This document shows positions 6,732-8,931 of a stretch of DNA of 8,931 nucleotides, one piece after another; the stretch's first letter is position 1, and the number at the start of each line of letters is the position of its first letter. This DNA is from Planctomycetota bacterium. Lineage in GTDB: Bacteria; Planctomycetota; SKW154. The position numbers and the translations under genes are program-made. The stretch lies in NCBI GenBank assembly GCA_026418755.1, contig JAOAAR010000056.1:1-8931 (forward strand), in the 5' to 3' direction. The notes beneath the pieces are model-generated. The model made no database searches and had not been told where the DNA came from. It saw only the letters and a program-made list of their open reading frames with translations.

Positions 6732-7196
6732 GTGGAAAAGATTCTGATTGTTGTGGGTGCGGCAGCAGGGGTCTTTTTAGTTCTTTTGATTTTGCAATGG
6801 TTTCTCGCTCCCCGCAGTCGGATGAAGGCGAAAAGGCTTTACACGCCGCAAGACTTGCTGGTCTCAATCAGAATCGAAACGATAATGGAGTTATTTTCGC
6901 TTTTCTCCCCTTTCAAGTTTTTGGCTTCAGATGGTAGAAAAAGAACAAAGGACGCTAAACTCCTCAGATATTTGAAAAGAGAGACGAAACGGCGGAGAAG
7001 GAGACAGTATAGAATCTTATTAAGGATGAGTTGTGACGAGGTTAAACGGTATGATAGACTGAATGATGAGGAAGTAAGGGCAATCTCGCGGAGGGCGGGA
7101 GTGAAGGAAGAAGAAGTGAGGGACCTGGTGACAGAGTTCTGTTTGCGTCTGGATGGTTTTTTGCAGCGAATGCAGGGTCACATACCTCGCTGTTAG
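6732..7196 (+). CDS. Unrecognised basic protein with one N-terminal membrane helix
   Basis: I do not recognise this 154-residue protein. It starts at GTG 6732. Residues 4-26 form one uninterrupted hydrophobic helix (ILIVVGAAAGVFLVLLILQW and following), and the next residues are positive (PRSRMKAKR). This predicts a bitopic protein with the N-terminus outside and the body in the cytoplasm. Residues 69-98 are strongly basic, with five consecutive arginines at 87-91, which suggests nucleic acid or phospholipid headgroup contact; this is inference. Residues 110-136 (LNDEEVRAISRRAGVKEEEV and following) look like a compact helix-turn-helix or three-helix unit. It has its own promoter-like sequence behind dinG and ends at TAG. 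Unlike its neighbours it is G-rich on the coding strand (7021-7080: 22 G, 3 C), so it may have a different history. The intact frame, ribosome binding site and promoter support a real gene. Confidence 0.7.
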   Translation: MEKILIVVGAAAGVFLVLLILQWFLAPRSRMKAKRLYTPQDLLVSIRIETIMELFSLFSPFKFLASDGRKRTKDAKLLRYLKRETKRRRRRQYRILLRMSCDEVKRYDRLNDEEVRAISRRAGVKEEEVRDLVTEFCLRLDGFLQRMQGHIPRC

Positions 7197-7234
7197 TTGA
7201 CAGCGTCTCTATACCGCTTTTGATGGTATTCTTG

Positions 7235-7263
7235 CAACAGTAGTTACGGTAGTTGTTGTTTTT
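7235..7263 (+). terminator. Weak candidate terminator in the convergent gap
   Basis: CAACA (7235-7239) and TGTTG (7254-7258) can form a 5-bp stem, extended by two G-U pairs, followed at once by five T residues (7259-7263). The stem is short and A/T-rich, so this is tentative. It lies 38 bases after the membrane-protein stop, in the 112-base gap before the convergent gmhA. I see nothing else convincing in the gap. Confidence 0.25.
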
Positions 7264-7308
7264 GTAAATTATACTACCAAATCGAGAAATGGTACTTGAT
7301 TCAAGCAA

Positions 7309-7875
7309 TCAGGCGAACAATCCTTTTTCGACCAGTTCGCAGATAATATGTCCTATGAGTATGTGTGCTTCCTGGATTCTCGGAGTGCTGCTTGACGGAA
7401 CGGCGACTACAATGTCGCATAGTTCTCTAATTGAGTCGGTGAAGTTGCCTGTTAGTGCGGCGGTTGATGCGTTCAATTCTTTTGCTCGACGGAGCGCACG
7501 GAGAACATTAGGGGACTTGCCAGAAGTGGTTATGCCGATGGCAATATCTTTGGGAGTTATGAGCCCCTCAAGTTGACGGGAGAAGACTGAATCGAATCCG
7601 TAGTCGTTTGCGATTGCGGTGATAGCAGAGGTATTAGTAGTAAGGGCGACTGCTGGGAGTGGGGAGCGGTCGAGAAGGAATCGTCCTGAAAGTTCTGCGG
7701 CGATGTGTTGGGCATCGGCGGCGGAGCCTCCGTTTCCGAAAAGATAAACGACGCCATCCTCTTTCAACACATCAATTATGCGCTTGGCTAAGGTGAAGAT
7801 TTCTTCTGTACATTCCAGAAGTTTCTCCTTTACAGCGATGCTTTCTCTGATAAGTTTTTCTATCTTTTTTCTCAT
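7309..7875 (-). CDS. gmhA: Sedoheptulose-7-phosphate isomerase (phosphoheptose isomerase)
   Basis: GmhA (EC 5.3.1.28) is a cytosolic SIS-domain enzyme that converts sedoheptulose 7-phosphate to D-glycero-D-manno-heptose 7-phosphate, the first step to ADP-heptose for the lipopolysaccharide core. The 188 residues match family length. Signatures are FGNGGSAADAQHIAAELSGR (46-65), ALTTNTSAITAIANDYGFDS, GITTSGKSPNVLRAL and IQEAHILIGHIICELVE. The zinc/active-site residues His57, Glu61, Gln168 and His176 correspond, with a constant offset of four, to His61, Glu65, Gln172 and His180 of E. coli GmhA as I recall them, so the enzyme should be active. Its ATG overlaps the ileS TGA as ATGA, with GAAGGA about 8 bases upstream inside ileS, so translation is probably coupled. 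No gmhB, hldE or other heptose gene is in view. An ADP-heptose used for S-layer or other glycans is an alternative. Confidence 0.95.
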   Translation of the reverse strand: MRKKIEKLIRESIAVKEKLLECTEEIFTLAKRIIDVLKEDGVVYLFGNGGSAADAQHIAAELSGRFLLDRSPLPAVALTTNTSAITAIANDYGFDSVFSRQLEGLITPKDIAIGITTSGKSPNVLRALRRAKELNASTAALTGNFTDSIRELCDIVVAVPSSSTPRIQEAHILIGHIICELVEKGLFA

Positions 7876-8931
7876 TTGAGCAGTCCTTCAACAACATTAG
7901 CACATCTTTGGCAGAGGTCGGGATATTTCTTTTCTGTTCCGACATCCTTGAGATGGCGCCAGCACCGAGCGCACTTCGAGTTCTCCGTTTTCTTCACCCG
8001 CAGCCACAGTCCCCTTACATCTTGTGCTGGAACGCTGTCTTCTGATGCTTTTTCGAAGAGGTTCACATCGCTTGTGATAAGGAGTTCAGCGAGTCTCTCT
8101 TCGCCAAAGGAGCGGAGGAGGTGCAAAAGTTCCTCTTCTGTGGAGTATAGTTCTACAGCCACTTCAAGAGAACTTCCCACCGTTTTATCATTACGAAGTT
8201 TCTCGATGAAGCGAGCGACTTCGTGTCTTATTGCGAAGAAGCGCTCGTATCGTTCGAGCAACGGAACATCAATAAGGTCTTCTTGAACTTCTGGCATTGA
8301 TTCCAGATGGACGCTCTCTTCCTTTTTTTCGAGTGGCAGGAGTTCCCAAGCCTCTTCTGCTGTATGGACGAGGATTGGTGCGAGGAGGCGGATGATGGCG
8401 GAGCCGATTTGGAAGAGAGCGGTCTGTGAGGAGCGGCGTTTTAGAGAAGCGGCGGGTTCGCAGTATAGTCTATCCTTGATGACATCGAAATAGAAACTGC
8501 TCATTTCGACGACGCAGAAGCGGAAAATGCGCTGGAAGAGGGAATGAAACTCCACGGCGTCATATGCGGAACGGGATTGTCTAATAAGGAGGTTGAGCAC
8601 TGCAAGCGCCCATCTGTCCAGTTCATCCAGTTTCTTGTAGGGAATAGAATCATTTTTGGGGTTGAAGTCGGAGAGAGCGCCAAGGATGTATCGTATAGTG
8701 TTTCGGATTTTTCTGTATGGGTCAACAGCACTGCCGATTATCTCGAGAGATGTGCTTGTGTCAGATTGATAGTCAACGGAGGCGACCCAAAGGCGGACTA
8801 TGTCTGCGCCGTAGTTTTTCAAAACTTCGTCAACAGAGATGAAGTTGCCGAGGGATTTAGACATTTTGCGCCCTTGCTCATCAACTACGAATCCGTGGGT
8901 GATGACTGATTTATAAGGAGCGGTGTTGAAG
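7872..8931 (-). CDS. ileS: Isoleucyl-tRNA synthetase, C-terminal part (cut by window edge)
   Basis: This is the last 352 residues of IleRS (EC 6.1.1.5), a class I enzyme that charges tRNA-Ile and edits misactivated valine. The frame stays open from 8930 to the edge, so the gene continues beyond the window. The visible part begins APYKSVITHGFVVDEQGRKM, with the KMSKSLGN catalytic signature at 8867-8844. It continues through the anticodon-binding helical domain (YGADIVRLWVASVDY, then RIFRFCVVEMSSFYFDVIKD, then HTAEEAWELLP). It ends with the C-terminal zinc finger: cysteines 320, 323, 340 and 343 of the fragment, in KCARCW and LCQRC. The HGFVVDEQGRKM form and the terminal zinc finger fit the common bacterial (E. 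coli-like) type rather than the eukaryote-like mupirocin-resistant type. The Rossmann core and editing domain lie outside the window. It is followed directly by gmhA through a four-base overlap. The coding strand is C-rich: 8341-8400 has 23 C and 12 G on it. Confidence 0.97.
   Translation of the reverse strand, partial: FNTAPYKSVITHGFVVDEQGRKMSKSLGNFISVDEVLKNYGADIVRLWVASVDYQSDTSTSLEIIGSAVDPYRKIRNTIRYILGALSDFNPKNDSIPYKKLDELDRWALAVLNLLIRQSRSAYDAVEFHSLFQRIFRFCVVEMSSFYFDVIKDRLYCEPAASLKRRSSQTALFQIGSAIIRLLAPILVHTAEEAWELLPLEKKEESVHLESMPEVQEDLIDVPLLERYERFFAIRHEVARFIEKLRNDKTVGSSLEVAVELYSTEEELLHLLRSFGEERLAELLITSDVNLFEKASEDSVPAQDVRGLWLRVKKTENSKCARCWRHLKDVGTEKKYPDLCQRCANVVEGLLK

Noticed and set aside
5500..6750. 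Change of GC skew as a replication origin or terminus
   Set aside because: The skew follows gene blocks and swings within genes elsewhere (acsC), and there are no DnaA-box clusters or dif-like site that I can see.
7197..7224. TTGACA right after the small-gene stop, with TTTGAT 16 bases later, as a promoter
   Set aside because: The -35 is perfect but the -10 is poor, and no plus-strand gene or clear RNA follows before the convergent gmhA.
7876..8286. 136-residue plus-strand open frame opposite ileS
   Set aside because: It is antisense to the conserved IleRS C-terminal domain and zinc finger; the serine/arginine-rich product is typical of a shadow frame.

Overview
This window looks like a metagenomic or draft-genome contig from an anaerobic, Gram-negative-type bacterium of moderate GC. 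Anaerobic carbon-one metabolism is indicated by a full-length corrinoid iron-sulfur protein large subunit (AcsC, Wood-Ljungdahl pathway). A heptose-containing lipopolysaccharide, and so an outer membrane, is suggested by sedoheptulose-7-phosphate isomerase (GmhA). I cannot assign a phylum from this sequence. The first 19 bases are not genomic: they match the Tn5 (Nextera) mosaic-end adapter, so the left edge is a sequencing-library artefact.

Left part (20-4741, plus strand): the 3' end of a radical-SAM-linked DUF2344 gene; cysS (cysteinyl-tRNA synthetase); a promoter-like gap; acsC with a very strong ribosome binding site; a 61-base gap holding a perfect 7-bp stem-loop; and bioA (biotin synthesis aminotransferase).

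Middle (4716-7308): a DinG-type iron-sulfur helicase gene overlaps the end of bioA by 26 bases and is probably translationally coupled to it. Between dinG and the next gene lies the most striking non-coding signal of the window. An imperfect 18-bp inverted repeat (12 bp perfect at its core) joins the last codons of dinG to the ribosome binding site of a small gene. A near-consensus promoter lies just inside the right arm. The small gene (6732-7196) encodes an unrecognised 154-residue protein with one N-terminal membrane helix and a very basic remainder, and its base composition is unlike that of its neighbours. A 112-base gap follows, where the two gene blocks converge.

Right part (7309-8931, minus strand): the 3' portion of ileS (isoleucyl-tRNA synthetase), running off the window edge, followed by gmhA through an ATGA stop/start overlap.

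Most genes are housekeeping or core metabolism: two tRNA synthetases, biotin synthesis, DNA maintenance, an LPS precursor and acetyl-CoA synthesis. No mobile element, CRISPR array, tRNA or rRNA was found. The points most worth following up are the inverted repeat that could mask a ribosome binding site, the unknown membrane protein it would control, the acsC gene standing apart from other Wood-Ljungdahl genes, and the within-gene shifts of C/G strand composition.
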